Positions 1 through 5,987 of a DNA stretch of 5,987 nt are shown here, piece by piece. The DNA lies in assembly GCA_949293915.1 (NCBI GenBank), contig CASFFJ010000150.1:1-5987 (forward strand), given 5' to 3'. The translations under genes and the position numbers were made by a program. Positions within the stretch are counted from its first letter, which is position 1; each line of letters opens with the position of its first letter. Under the pieces are notes generated by a model, which had not been told where the DNA came from, did no database searches, and saw only the letters and a program-made list of their open reading frames with translations. Source of the DNA: an uncultured Christensenella sp. (GTDB lineage: Bacteria; Bacillota; Clostridia; Christensenellales; UBA1242).

Positions 1-150
1 ATCTTCATCTTCTGCTAGTAAGTACACATTGTTTAATGCTAGAATGTCATCTTTTGACATTATTGGATGACCATCAGTTCCTGCAATAGTAGTGATATTA
101 TCTTCTGTTAAATTATGGAAAATGCTGGTTAGCAATTCATCTTCACTATT
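1..150 (-). other. Beginning of a further module cut by the window edge, residues 1946-1995
   Basis: Reads SEDELLTSIFHNLTEDN (1947-1963), then a Gly/His loop, then DDILALNNVYLLAEDED to the window end. The LLT-x-x-F-x-x-L-T-E pattern and the following VYL strand closely match module 8 (LLTDHLFKDITE, then RRIYLK). This shows that the repeat array continues toward the C terminus beyond the window. Confidence 0.45.
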
Positions 151-3100
151 TAATTGTCCATTTGGCAATACAAATTCCACACTAAATTCAACAGTGATAC
201 CTTCATATGTTACTTGATATTTTATCGACAATAGTGTCTCATTAGGATAAGCAATCTTGTAGTTTATTAAACAACTGTTGGATGCTGTTATATCAGTTTT
301 ATCATCGGATATATTTGTGTAATCAGTAGAAATTTCATTTATATTTGATGCCGTAGGATAATTATTATCATCACTTAATGTTATAGGAATATTATTCAAA
401 TACAAAAATTTCTTAGTTAAGTCTAGGGTTGAATCTATACCATTCTCGTACTTCACTCTGAATACATCATACTCAATACTTGAACTATAATTTGGTACGA
501 ATATTGTACCGCTATCACTTTCTATATAATAGAACATTGCTGATAAATCATATAAGTCGCTTGTACTTGTACTCTTATAAGTCGCTTGATATAAGTAGTA
601 TATAGTTACGCTATCATTGCCAGTAGGAACTTTGATTGTAGCAATATGTGCACCACGTGTTCCATTAGTTCCTGCAGTTGTCCAATCACCTGGTATTGTT
701 TCTTTAGTTACTACGCCTATTACTGAGTAGCCTGCAATTTCTGTCGCTGTTTTGCCATTATTTGGAGATATCCAAGTGGATAAGAATATTTCGGATAATT
801 GCATAGATGAGGTAGGTGAGATTCGATTATCAGTAGTAAGTTTAAAACCTGATGTGCCATTATAAGCCAGTATTGTGTTTATTGCTGAGCCCGCTGACAT
901 TATATTTAAATCTGCAATAAGTTCGTTAGTAAACAATTTACTTGTACCTAACTCGATACCCCATACACCTGAACCTATGTGAACAAGTGGGAATGTCAAT
1001 GTATTATCTTCCGCATTATAAGTAACGCCTGATTGACTATAAGAAGAATTATAACCGCTCATATTTGCAAATTGAATTGTCTTATCAGTGATATATGATT
1101 TAAATCTTTCAACATCTTGTAGATTTAATGTAAATAATGTTGTCTTGTATGTAGAATCCTCTGTTTTGTTTACAATTTTTTCACTGATACCAATAGTGTA
1201 TTCTTGATTTTGATACTTGATTGTTTGGCCATTGAAAATTATTTCATCAATACCTTTAATGAATTTATCTTCATCATCACTAGATTGAGCATACTCACCA
1301 TTAATTTTAGTATAGACTCCGTTTTCTAATGAATAAACATCAACATAGATTGTTTTTGTTTCGCCTAAATATTTTACGAATTTATATTGCGTTGTCGTAT
1401 ATTCTTCTGCAAAATAGAATAATGGAAGACTATTGTTAGCTAAATCTGCATCAACATTGACTATAGCATCTACATTTACCTCAACATTATTTTCGTTGTA
1501 TACTTTGTATGTTACATAATAATCTGTTGAGTAAATTGTTGTGTTATCTCCATCCACATATTTTATTGTTAGTTTGATACTAACTAAATAATATTCGTAG
1601 TTTGGACTAGAAGATTCTGGCACATCTGGTAATGTCAATTTAACAGTAGTGTAATCGTTAAGAGTTTCGTTGTATTCTAGTGCTATAACAGTAGCGCTAT
1701 CCCATTGAAGTGCATCAACATCAATTGAAGTGCTATTAGGACTTACTATATATTTACCATCGAATTTAATAGTAAATCTTTCGTTATAAATAGGTTCAAC
1801 AGATCCTGTTTGTGTTTGTATTGTCATTTTGATACCGACACCTTCTTGTTTAGTCGATACGTTTTTAATAGGATCAACATTTTCGCCTGATGAGAACGCT
1901 TGTCCGCCAGTTGTTACCATAATACTATCTTCGCCTAAATTGTTGATATATTCTAATGTTGCAAAACCTGTTATATTTATCGCTAAATATTTTGTATAAC
2001 TACCGTTTTCAGTATCAATATTTAATTGAAGCACTAATTCGCCCGAATAATCACAATAAAACGTAACTATTGAACCGCTTACAGACACGTTGTTTATTGT
2101 ATTTATAGGATTGATTCTTACAACTGATAGACCAACATTATTATTTGATGAAATATTGAATAAAGCAAGTTTTAAATCTGTATCTAAATTTAATTCGTAA
2201 GTGAATATATTGTTAGGTTTTAGGTTTTCTACTTCAAATACATAAGATGTTTCGTATGTATCATTAATAAATTCTTCATCATTTAGTTTAAATACAAAAT
2301 TAGGTTGAATATTCATCTTGTAACTAACATCGCCTACGTAATATTCATTTATTTTCACTTCAAAGACATTAATAGAGCGAACAATTTGCCCAACTGCACG
2401 AGTAGTTAGCATATTGTTTGTTATTTCATAACTATATATTTTATTACTTGTTGGGCTTGTAATATTTTGTCTTGTTCCATTGCCTACAAAATAATAACTA
2501 CTGCCATCCGTTTTTAGCGAATAAGTTGGATTTAATGATGAACCATCGATACTATTAATAATCAAACGCTCATTTTCTGTCAAATTAATAGATGTAGCAC
2601 CATATACTTCATCTTCGTTGATTGAATATTTAGAATATGCTTGCATATTAAATATCGCTAATTGTAATTTATTAGCAGTATCTTTACCCTCTAAGTATAT
2701 CTCTAAATCATAAATAAATTGATCGTGTAGTGTGCCATCAGTTCTATCAATATCAATAGATATCGTTTTGGTTGAATTGTTATATTTAAATGTGATAGTG
2801 TATGACTCTTCAATCCAACTGCCTGAGTAAGTATAAGTTGTTTCTTCATATGATAGAGGTAAATATGTGTAATTTAATGATGATGACTCTTTATATCTCA
2901 CATAGATAACATCATTGGTCATATCTTTTAATGTACCAATAGTTTTGGTGTAACTATATTCATTAGAAGGATCTGTATCATTAATTAACATTGAAGCATA
3001 TTTTGTGCCATTAAATTCGCCATTCATATTATCTGCATAATTGATAAATTCATCGCTAGAAGGCATAATGTGTAGCACATAACTACATAAATCATTACCT

Positions 3101-5987
3101 GAATTAGTAGATAGATTTATGCTTGTTTCTGTTATGGTTGTTAATTCACTTGCTGTAAGTTTGTCTGAATTAGAATCATATGTTAGATAACTGCCAGTAG
3201 TTACACTTAAGTAGTTAGGGTTATTTGAATTGTTAACATTCTCATCATTTATATTTCCATTGATAAAGCCCATTGCTACTGGAACAAAGTCGGAAATCAC
3301 ACCTGTTTCACTATCATTTATTTTTAAATAAATTCGTCTAGCATTTGTAACAGCATCTCCATTTTCACCTATTAATTCAGTTATATCTTTAAATAAATGA
3401 TCAGTTAATAAGTTGTCAATTGATTCGCCTGAATTAATGTTTTCGTAACCTGCGCCAGCATATATATATTTAGCAACTAAGCCATCATATGTTCGTTCGA
3501 CATTTACAAATATATTGTATGTAGTATCTTCTAGTGTTCCATTATCATTAATAGTTTTGTAATAATCATTACCTAATTTCACATTAATTGTGAGAGTTAG
3601 TGGTACCTTTTGTGATGAATGAGTAAAGTTAATAGTTGCAGTTGCATTAATATTATTTAAAGTAGTGCTATTTACAATATAATTCATATCACTTGCACTA
3701 ATTTCAAGAGTTGCGCCAGTTGGCACATAAATAGTGAGTCCAGCAATTGTATATTTAACGTTGCCAGTATCCCCTATATCTGCTTTGGTTACCTGCAAAT
3801 TGCTACCCGTTGTAATCGTATAGTCATTAGTGGCTGTGGTAGGTGCTGCTGTGTTGCCATCATAACCTGATTCCGCACCACTTGTGTGACTAGAATAAAT
3901 GTTTGGCAATACTGTAACAGAAACTGTCTTTGTTGGCGTACCCTCTAAGTCTGTCATTGTTAAAGTAATTGAAACTTGATATTGTGCCACCCCTTGCGTG
4001 AATGTGAATGATTTAGTGTCTTCATTATAGTTCACACCATCGCCATTAATTGTGAAAGTAAAGTCTTTATTATAACCTGAAACAATGTCGCTGAATGCTA
4101 AGGTATTTTTAAATTCATTGCTTGTTGTGTCATAATTGCCGATTGTATATGACACATCACTATTATCAAAAGTATAGCCTATTAACGTGTAATATACATT
4201 AACTGCTAAATCATTGATTATGTATGTTACTACAAACTCAATATCTTCTGTTGGATGCTTTTTAATATTAATAGTAGTTGTGTCCGTGATTTCTACGATT
4301 ATATTGTCTGTTGTGCCAGCATAAAAATTAGTTTTATCTTCAGCTATCGTGTAACCAGTTGAAACAGATAAGATAGTTGCACTAGTAACAGTATCTTCAA
4401 ATGGCTTGCTAAATGTACTATCATTTATAGTCAATTCTTTTGTATATTCGCCTGTATTGTGACCAGTTTCATATTGCCCTAATTCAGCCACTGGATCAAC
4501 TGTTTCATATGTGGTTGGTCGAATGTTAATTGTATAACTACCAATGTAGAATGATTTATTAACATCGGCATACACAAAACCTAATTTAACTTTAACATAA
4601 TGCGTACTATTAGGAATTTTCATTTCACTATTAATTGGATTAAATAATGTTCCATTTGTTGTTGTTCCATCATTTATTAAATCAAAATCTTCATCTATAA
4701 CATTGTTTATCGCATCTAATAAGTAAATTTTTACATTATTTACATTAGTAAGACTTAATGAATAATTATTGTTAAAGAATTCTCTATTTAATGTTACGCC
4801 ATTAAATAAAACATTGTCTGTTATGTAGTTAGGTGTACCACTAAGTGTATAATCATCGCCTACAATGTCCGCTTGATTCAAATTAACAGCTACACCACTC
4901 ATATTATTATAAAGATTAATATAATAATAATCAAAATCGCCTTCACTGGTGGTTATCTTTAAAATCAAATACAGACTGGTATCGCCAGAAAAAGCACTGG
5001 TTACATTAAATGTCACGCTAGAACCTGTAATTATAAAGTTAAGTGCATTACCTAATCCACTTTTGTTTTGATAGCCCACAACGCTGATTGATTGAATTGT
5101 GTCAATCTCTACATATCGTTCGACTTTATTGTCATACACACTAATTCGCTTACGCAAATACTCGCCAGAGTTAAAGTCTATACTTTGCCCTACTAAAATT
5201 GGTTCGTAAGTCTTGTTTGTTATTTTGTAAACATTGTTAGAACTTTGAGTGAAATTATCTTCTCCTAAAATATTTTTAGCATCATCACTATTCTCTATTA
5301 CAAAATTGGTGTCAGTAATAGTTAAATCAGAGAATGGATAATTTAGTGTAAGTTCGTGACGATTGTAGATAGTTACTTCTAAGTTATGTTCATACTCTCC
5401 GCCACCGATATAAATAAATCTAACTTTTACGCTAGTAGTATATTCATCTCCGCTGATTGCAGAAATTGTAGCATTAGCTGTAGTACTACCGCTGGTGTAA
5501 CCAGATGTTATGAATGTTATAACGCTGTCAGTAGACTCAAAAATCACTTCACTTAGAACAGCTTTGTCATCATCAGTAATAGATTCAAAGAATATTGATA
5601 AGAAGTCATTATTAGTAGTGTTTGAATACAATTTATCTCTGTCTTGTTCGTTTATTAACTCCAACATATATGGTGTGACAGTGACAGCACCAGTCAAACT
5701 GATAGTTTCTCCGCCATAACTAAATGTGAATGTAACATTTTCATTTATTTCACCAGTTACATTATTTTTATATTTTAATTGACCATTATTAACTTCAAAT
5801 TTATCATTATTTACACTAATTAATGTTGGTATAATAGCAGTGTTAGTAGTGCTATCAGTAAACAAAAATTCATATTCTTCAATATTTGCATTCCCTACTG
5901 GTTTACTATCTCTAACAATATCATATAATTTATTTGCCATAATTGTAAGATATTGTTTGTCAGTTGTTATTTTATTTGTAATTGTTA
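1..5987 (-). CDS. Interior of a giant Ig-like/cadherin-like repeat surface protein (both ends missing)
   Basis: One frame runs without a stop from 5985 to 1, giving 1,995 codons, and is open at both edges. No frameshift or in-frame TGA was found; Trp residues 1057, 1428, 1675, 1738 and 1768 all use TGG. Composition is Asn/Thr/Ser/Tyr/Asp/Glu-rich with few Arg and only three Cys (967, 1311, 1905), too far apart to suggest regular disulfides. Alternating hydrophobic-polar strands and Gly/Asp/Asn turns recur throughout, as in secreted bacterial beta-sandwich repeat proteins (Ig-like, cadherin-like). No catalytic motif, transmembrane helix, signal peptide or LPxTG-like sorting signal is visible, so those must lie outside if present. 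The first in-window Met (residue 16, 5938..5940) lacks a Shine-Dalgarno sequence and lies inside a recurring module motif, so it is not taken as the start. A role in adhesion or as a surface stalk is inferred from architecture only. Coding status is near certain; function is not. Confidence 0.93.
151..495 (-). other. Ig-like module, residues 1831-1945
   Basis: Contains SIEYDVFRVKYENGI (1837-1850), LTKKFLYLNNIPITLSDDNN and a polar Thr/Asp/Asn/Ser-rich loop to about 1904. Cys1905 begins CLINYKIAYPNETL. It closes with LLSIKYQVTYEGITVEFSVE and FVLPN (to 1942). The final strand matches the VTVLPN end of module 6, supporting the boundary. The DE/DNN/DD loops may bind metal, but no classical calcium motif is complete. 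Confidence 0.45.
496..984 (-). other. Trp/Gly-containing segment unlike the repeats, residues 1668-1830
   Basis: Holds three of the five Trp residues in the whole window (1675, 1738, 1768) and is richer in Gly, Ala and Pro than its surroundings. It contains HIGSGVWGIELGTS, ELIADLNIMSAGSAINTIL (1688-1706), IFLSTWISPNNGKT, IPGDWTTAGTNGTRGAHI and IKVPTGNDSVTIYYLY (1784-1799). The clustering of Trp with Gly turns could mark a ligand-binding or structurally distinct domain such as a jelly-roll, but no known family motif is identifiable by eye. The DNA is less AT-rich than neighbouring modules. Confidence 0.35.
551..588. repeat. Imperfectly spaced 13-bp direct repeat
   Basis: The 13-mer TATAAGTCGCTTG occurs at 551-563 and again at 576-588. 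The offset of 25 bases is not a multiple of three, so the two copies are read in different frames (QATYK and TSDLY regions). It may be a trace of slipped-strand or random duplication inside the coding sequence; no function is implied. Confidence 0.5.
985..1494 (-). other. Less regular acidic segment, residues 1498-1667
   Basis: The module pattern is weaker here. It begins VEVNVDAIVNVDADLANN, passes LPLFYFAEEYTTTQYKFVKY (1520-1539), then TIYVDVYSLENGVYTKING. A highly acidic SSDDEDKF patch lies at 1568-1575. IDEIIFNGQTIKYQNQEYTI and a TTLFTLNLQDVERFKSYI stretch follow (1616-1633). The last part (about 1640-1667) is Ser/Tyr/Asn-rich and ends TLTFPL. Still beta-rich, with DEDK as a probable solvent-exposed turn; no named domain recognised. 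Confidence 0.35.
1495..1965 (-). other. Module 11: residues 1341-1497
   Basis: Includes a Gly/Ser-rich loop (TTGGQAFSSGENVDP), then VGIKMTIQTQTG and RFTIKFDGKYIV (1403-1413). Trp1428 follows in a DALQWDSATVIALEY strand pair. TVKLTLPDVPESSSP (1447-1461) is a Pro-containing turn. The module closes with LVSIKLTIKYVDGDNTTIYS and DYYVTYKVYN (1488-1497). The paired strands IKMTIQTQ and IKLTIKYV suggest two sandwich layers or two small domains. Fold is inferred. Confidence 0.4.
1966..2412 (-). other. Module 10: residues 1192-1340, second copy of the LxLAxFN module
   Basis: Runs from INVFEVKINEYYVGDVSYKM (1205-1224) through TSYVFEVENL and FTYELNLDTDLKLALFN (1261-1277). It then continues through VGLSVVRINPINT to GSIVTFYC (1304-1311). 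It ends in the hairpin ELVLQLNIDTENGSYTKY and LAINITG (1334-1340). It resembles module 9 around LKLALFN and module 3 around GSIVTF, so it links the two patterns. Cys1311 is isolated. Confidence 0.45.
2413..3048 (-). other. Module 9: residues 980-1191, first copy of the LxLAxFN module
   Basis: About 210 residues, so possibly two subdomains. The first part holds TKYASMLINDTD and TNDVIYVRYKES (1024-1033). Around Trp1057 comes SYTITFKYNNSTKTISIDID (1061-1080), a clear beta-hairpin. It is followed by FIYDLEIYLEG and LQLAIFN (1107-1113). The last motif returns as LKLALFN 164 residues later, marking modules 9 and 10 as related. A polar Ser/Asn-rich tail (GSSYYFVGNGTRQNIT) leads to YSYEITNN at the boundary. 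Confidence 0.4.
3049..3480 (-). other. Module 8: residues 836-979, with clear LL-x-x-x-x-F-x-x-I-T opening motif
   Basis: Starts VAKYIYAGAGYENI. It holds the motif ESIDNLLTDHLFKDITEL (854-871), probably a short helix, followed by ARRIYLKINDSE (882-893). The same arrangement appears at residues 1946-1994, the clearest within-protein match for this motif. A hydrophobic VISDFVPVAMGFI stretch and an Asn-rich loop follow (NDENVNNSNNPNY, about 913-925). Cys967 lies in the last strand, which ends CSYVLHIMPSS. The Asn-rich loop is probably disordered. Confidence 0.4.
3481..3819 (-). other. Module 7: Ig-like domain, residues 723-835
   Basis: Opens with TITTGSNLQVTKADIGDTG and the strands VKYTIAGLTIYVPTGATLEI (743-762). 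The VPTG turn (754-757) recurs once, at 1786-1789. A middle ATATINFTHSSQKVPLTLTI stretch (781-800) forms a probable hairpin, and a last strand YNIFVNVERTYDG closes at 835. The module is richer in Gly and Ala than modules 1-6. Fold assignment is by strand pattern only. Confidence 0.4.
3820..3900 (-). other. Ser/Thr/Gly/Ala-rich interdomain linker, residues 696-722
   Basis: These 27 residues lack the alternating hydrophobic pattern seen elsewhere. They are dominated by Ser, Thr, Gly and Ala, with segments such as SSHTSGAESG and NTAAPTTATND. The coding DNA here is visibly less AT-rich than its surroundings because of Ala/Gly/Pro codons. It is best read as a flexible hinge between modules 6 and 7; a protease-sensitive or glycosylated spacer is possible but not shown. 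Confidence 0.45.
3901..4176 (-). other. Module 6: compact Ig-like domain, residues 604-695
   Basis: At about 92 residues this is close to the usual size of a single bacterial Ig-like repeat. It runs through FKNTLAFSDIVSGYNKDFTF (625-644), a TINGDGVNYNED turn, then SFTFTQG. It finishes with the most canonical terminal pair in the window, YQVSITLTMTDLEGTPT followed by KTVSVTVLPN (686-695). The V-x-V-T-V-x end is what many Ig-like repeat families show. A flexible linker follows directly. Confidence 0.55.
4177..4515 (-). other. Module 5: Ig-like domain, residues 491-603
   Basis: Begins with a polar segment rich in Thr, Glu and Gly (GQYETGHNTGEYTKELTI). It continues through TVTSATILSVSTGYTIAED (532-550) and NFYAGTTDNIIVEITD (553-568), a stretch like the middle of module 2. 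The end is DIEFVVTYIINDLAVNVYY (581-599) and TLIG. The pair of long alternating strands around IND is typical of cadherin-like or Ig-like bacterial repeats. Confidence 0.45.
4516..4905 (-). other. Module 4: Ig-like domain, residues 361-490
   Basis: Contains DDYTLSGTPNYI early, then REFFNNNYSLSL (401-412) and the strand VNNVKIYLLDAINN (415-428), which resembles the module-opening region near the end of the window (NNVYLLAED). A polar loop (DLINDGTTTNGT) follows. The closing hairpin is HYVKVKLGFVYADVNKSFYI (462-481), ending in SYTINIRP (483-490). Strand spacing matches the other modules; there is no recognisable binding site. Confidence 0.45.
4906..5361 (-). other. Module 3: longer Ig-like module, residues 209-360
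   Basis: At about 150 residues it is longer than module 2 and may hold an insertion or two small subdomains. It opens with LTLNYPFSDLTI (212-223). A polar, Asn-rich middle runs to about residue 275 and holds the sequence GEYLRKRISVYDNKVER, the most basic patch seen in the protein. The C-terminal part starts GSSVTF (321-326) and ends in the hairpin SLYLILKITTSEGDFDYYY followed by INLYN (to 360). This last part resembles residues 1304-1340 of module 10. Confidence 0.5.
5362..5670 (-). other. Module 2: Ig-like domain, residues 106-208
   Basis: The clearest complete module. It opens with the FLSIFFESITDDD motif (128-140), followed by the strand VLSEVIFEST (143-152) and then VITFITSGYTSGS (155-167). 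A TANATISAISGDEY stretch (169-182) leads into the closing hairpin SVKVRFIYIGGGEY (185-198) and the strand NLEVTIYN (201-208). The order of a short hydrophobic opening, mid strands, a Gly turn and a final V-T-I-x-N strand is the template used here to recognise other modules. Confidence 0.55.
5671..5985 (-). other. Module 1: Ig-like domain, residues 1-105
   Basis: Starts inside the window edge. Residues 9-48 look like the N-terminal part of a module: a YLTIMANKLYDIV stretch, then a strand containing EEYEFLF. Residues 60-80 form a polar segment with an FEVNNGQLKY hairpin. The module closes with the beta-hairpin VTFTFSYGGETISL (84-97) and strand GAVTVTP (99-105). This closing pattern recurs in later modules and sets the boundary. 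The family (bacterial Ig-like or cadherin-like) is inferred from strand pattern only. Confidence 0.5.

Noticed and set aside
646..700. Gly-rich GTNGTRGAH stretch as a collagen-like repeat
   Set aside because: Only one short run; there is no sustained G-x-y periodicity.
1261..1284. Acidic SSDDEDKF patch (residues 1568-1575) as a calcium-binding loop
   Set aside because: The residue spacing does not match an EF-hand, dockerin or RTX nonapeptide loop, and the patch is not repeated. It is read as an exposed turn.
1545..1560. DGDNTT turn (within residues 1478-1482) as a dockerin or EF-hand-like site
   Set aside because: Only the first few positions fit; the required downstream Asp/Glu and paired helix are absent, and the surrounding sequence is beta-hairpin.
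5510..5719. Plus-strand ATG-initiated open frame of 69 codons
   Set aside because: It lies wholly antisense to the long minus-strand gene, has no ribosome binding site upstream and a low-complexity Ser/Val-rich product. The minus-strand frame is continuous through it and shows the module pattern, so this is a shadow.
5938..5940. Minus-strand ATG (residue 16) as the true start of the gene
   Set aside because: No purine-rich ribosome binding site precedes it, the frame is open upstream to the edge, no signal peptide follows, and the YLTIMANKLYDIV stretch around it resembles an internal module opening.
1..5987. CRISPR array, tRNA, rRNA, insertion sequence, promoter or terminator
   Set aside because: No regularly spaced identical repeats, no cloverleaf or inverted-repeat-bounded element and no GC-rich stem followed by a T-tract was seen. 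The entire window is accounted for by coding sequence.

Overview
The window is the interior of one very large gene on the minus strand. Reading from position 5985 down to position 1, a single frame stays open for 1,995 consecutive codons. Neither end of the gene is present. The partial codon at 5986-5987 reads xTA, which cannot be a stop, so the frame also leaves the upstream edge open. The visible part has no signal peptide, membrane segment, sorting motif or enzyme active site. Residue numbers below count from the codon at 5985 (residue 1) to the codon at 3..1 (residue 1995).

The protein is rich in Asn, Thr, Ser, Ile, Tyr, Asp and Glu, with little Arg, three Cys and five Trp. It alternates short beta-strand-like stretches with polar loops. 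It appears to be a chain of about a dozen diverged beta-sandwich modules of roughly 90-170 residues. Most end in a recognisable beta-hairpin: an alternating hydrophobic strand, a turn rich in Gly, Asp or Asn, then a strand ending in forms such as VTIYN, INLYN, VTVLPN or INITG. Several begin with a weak motif of the type LL-x-x-x-F-x-x-(I/L)-T followed by a V-x-L/VYL strand. This fits a giant secreted or surface-anchored bacterial protein of Ig-like or cadherin-like repeats, of the adhesin or stalk type. The fold and role are inferred.

Layout along the protein (right to left on the map): modules 1-6 (residues 1-695), a Ser/Thr/Gly/Ala linker (about 696-722), modules 7-8 (723-979), a pair of modules sharing an LxLAxFN motif (980-1340), module 11 (1341-1497), a less regular acidic segment (1498-1667), a Trp/Gly-rich segment unlike the rest (1668-about 1830), another Ig-like module (about 1831-1945), and the start of a further module cut by the window edge (1946-1995).

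Organism: the DNA is strongly AT-rich, all five Trp codons are TGG and no in-frame TGA occurs. This suggests an AT-rich Bacillota-type bacterium using the standard bacterial code, not a Mycoplasma-type code-4 organism. Uncultured gut Bacilli related to the Mollicutes are a plausible source, but this is a weak inference. I found no RNA gene, mobile element, CRISPR array, promoter or terminator. The plus strand carries nothing convincing.
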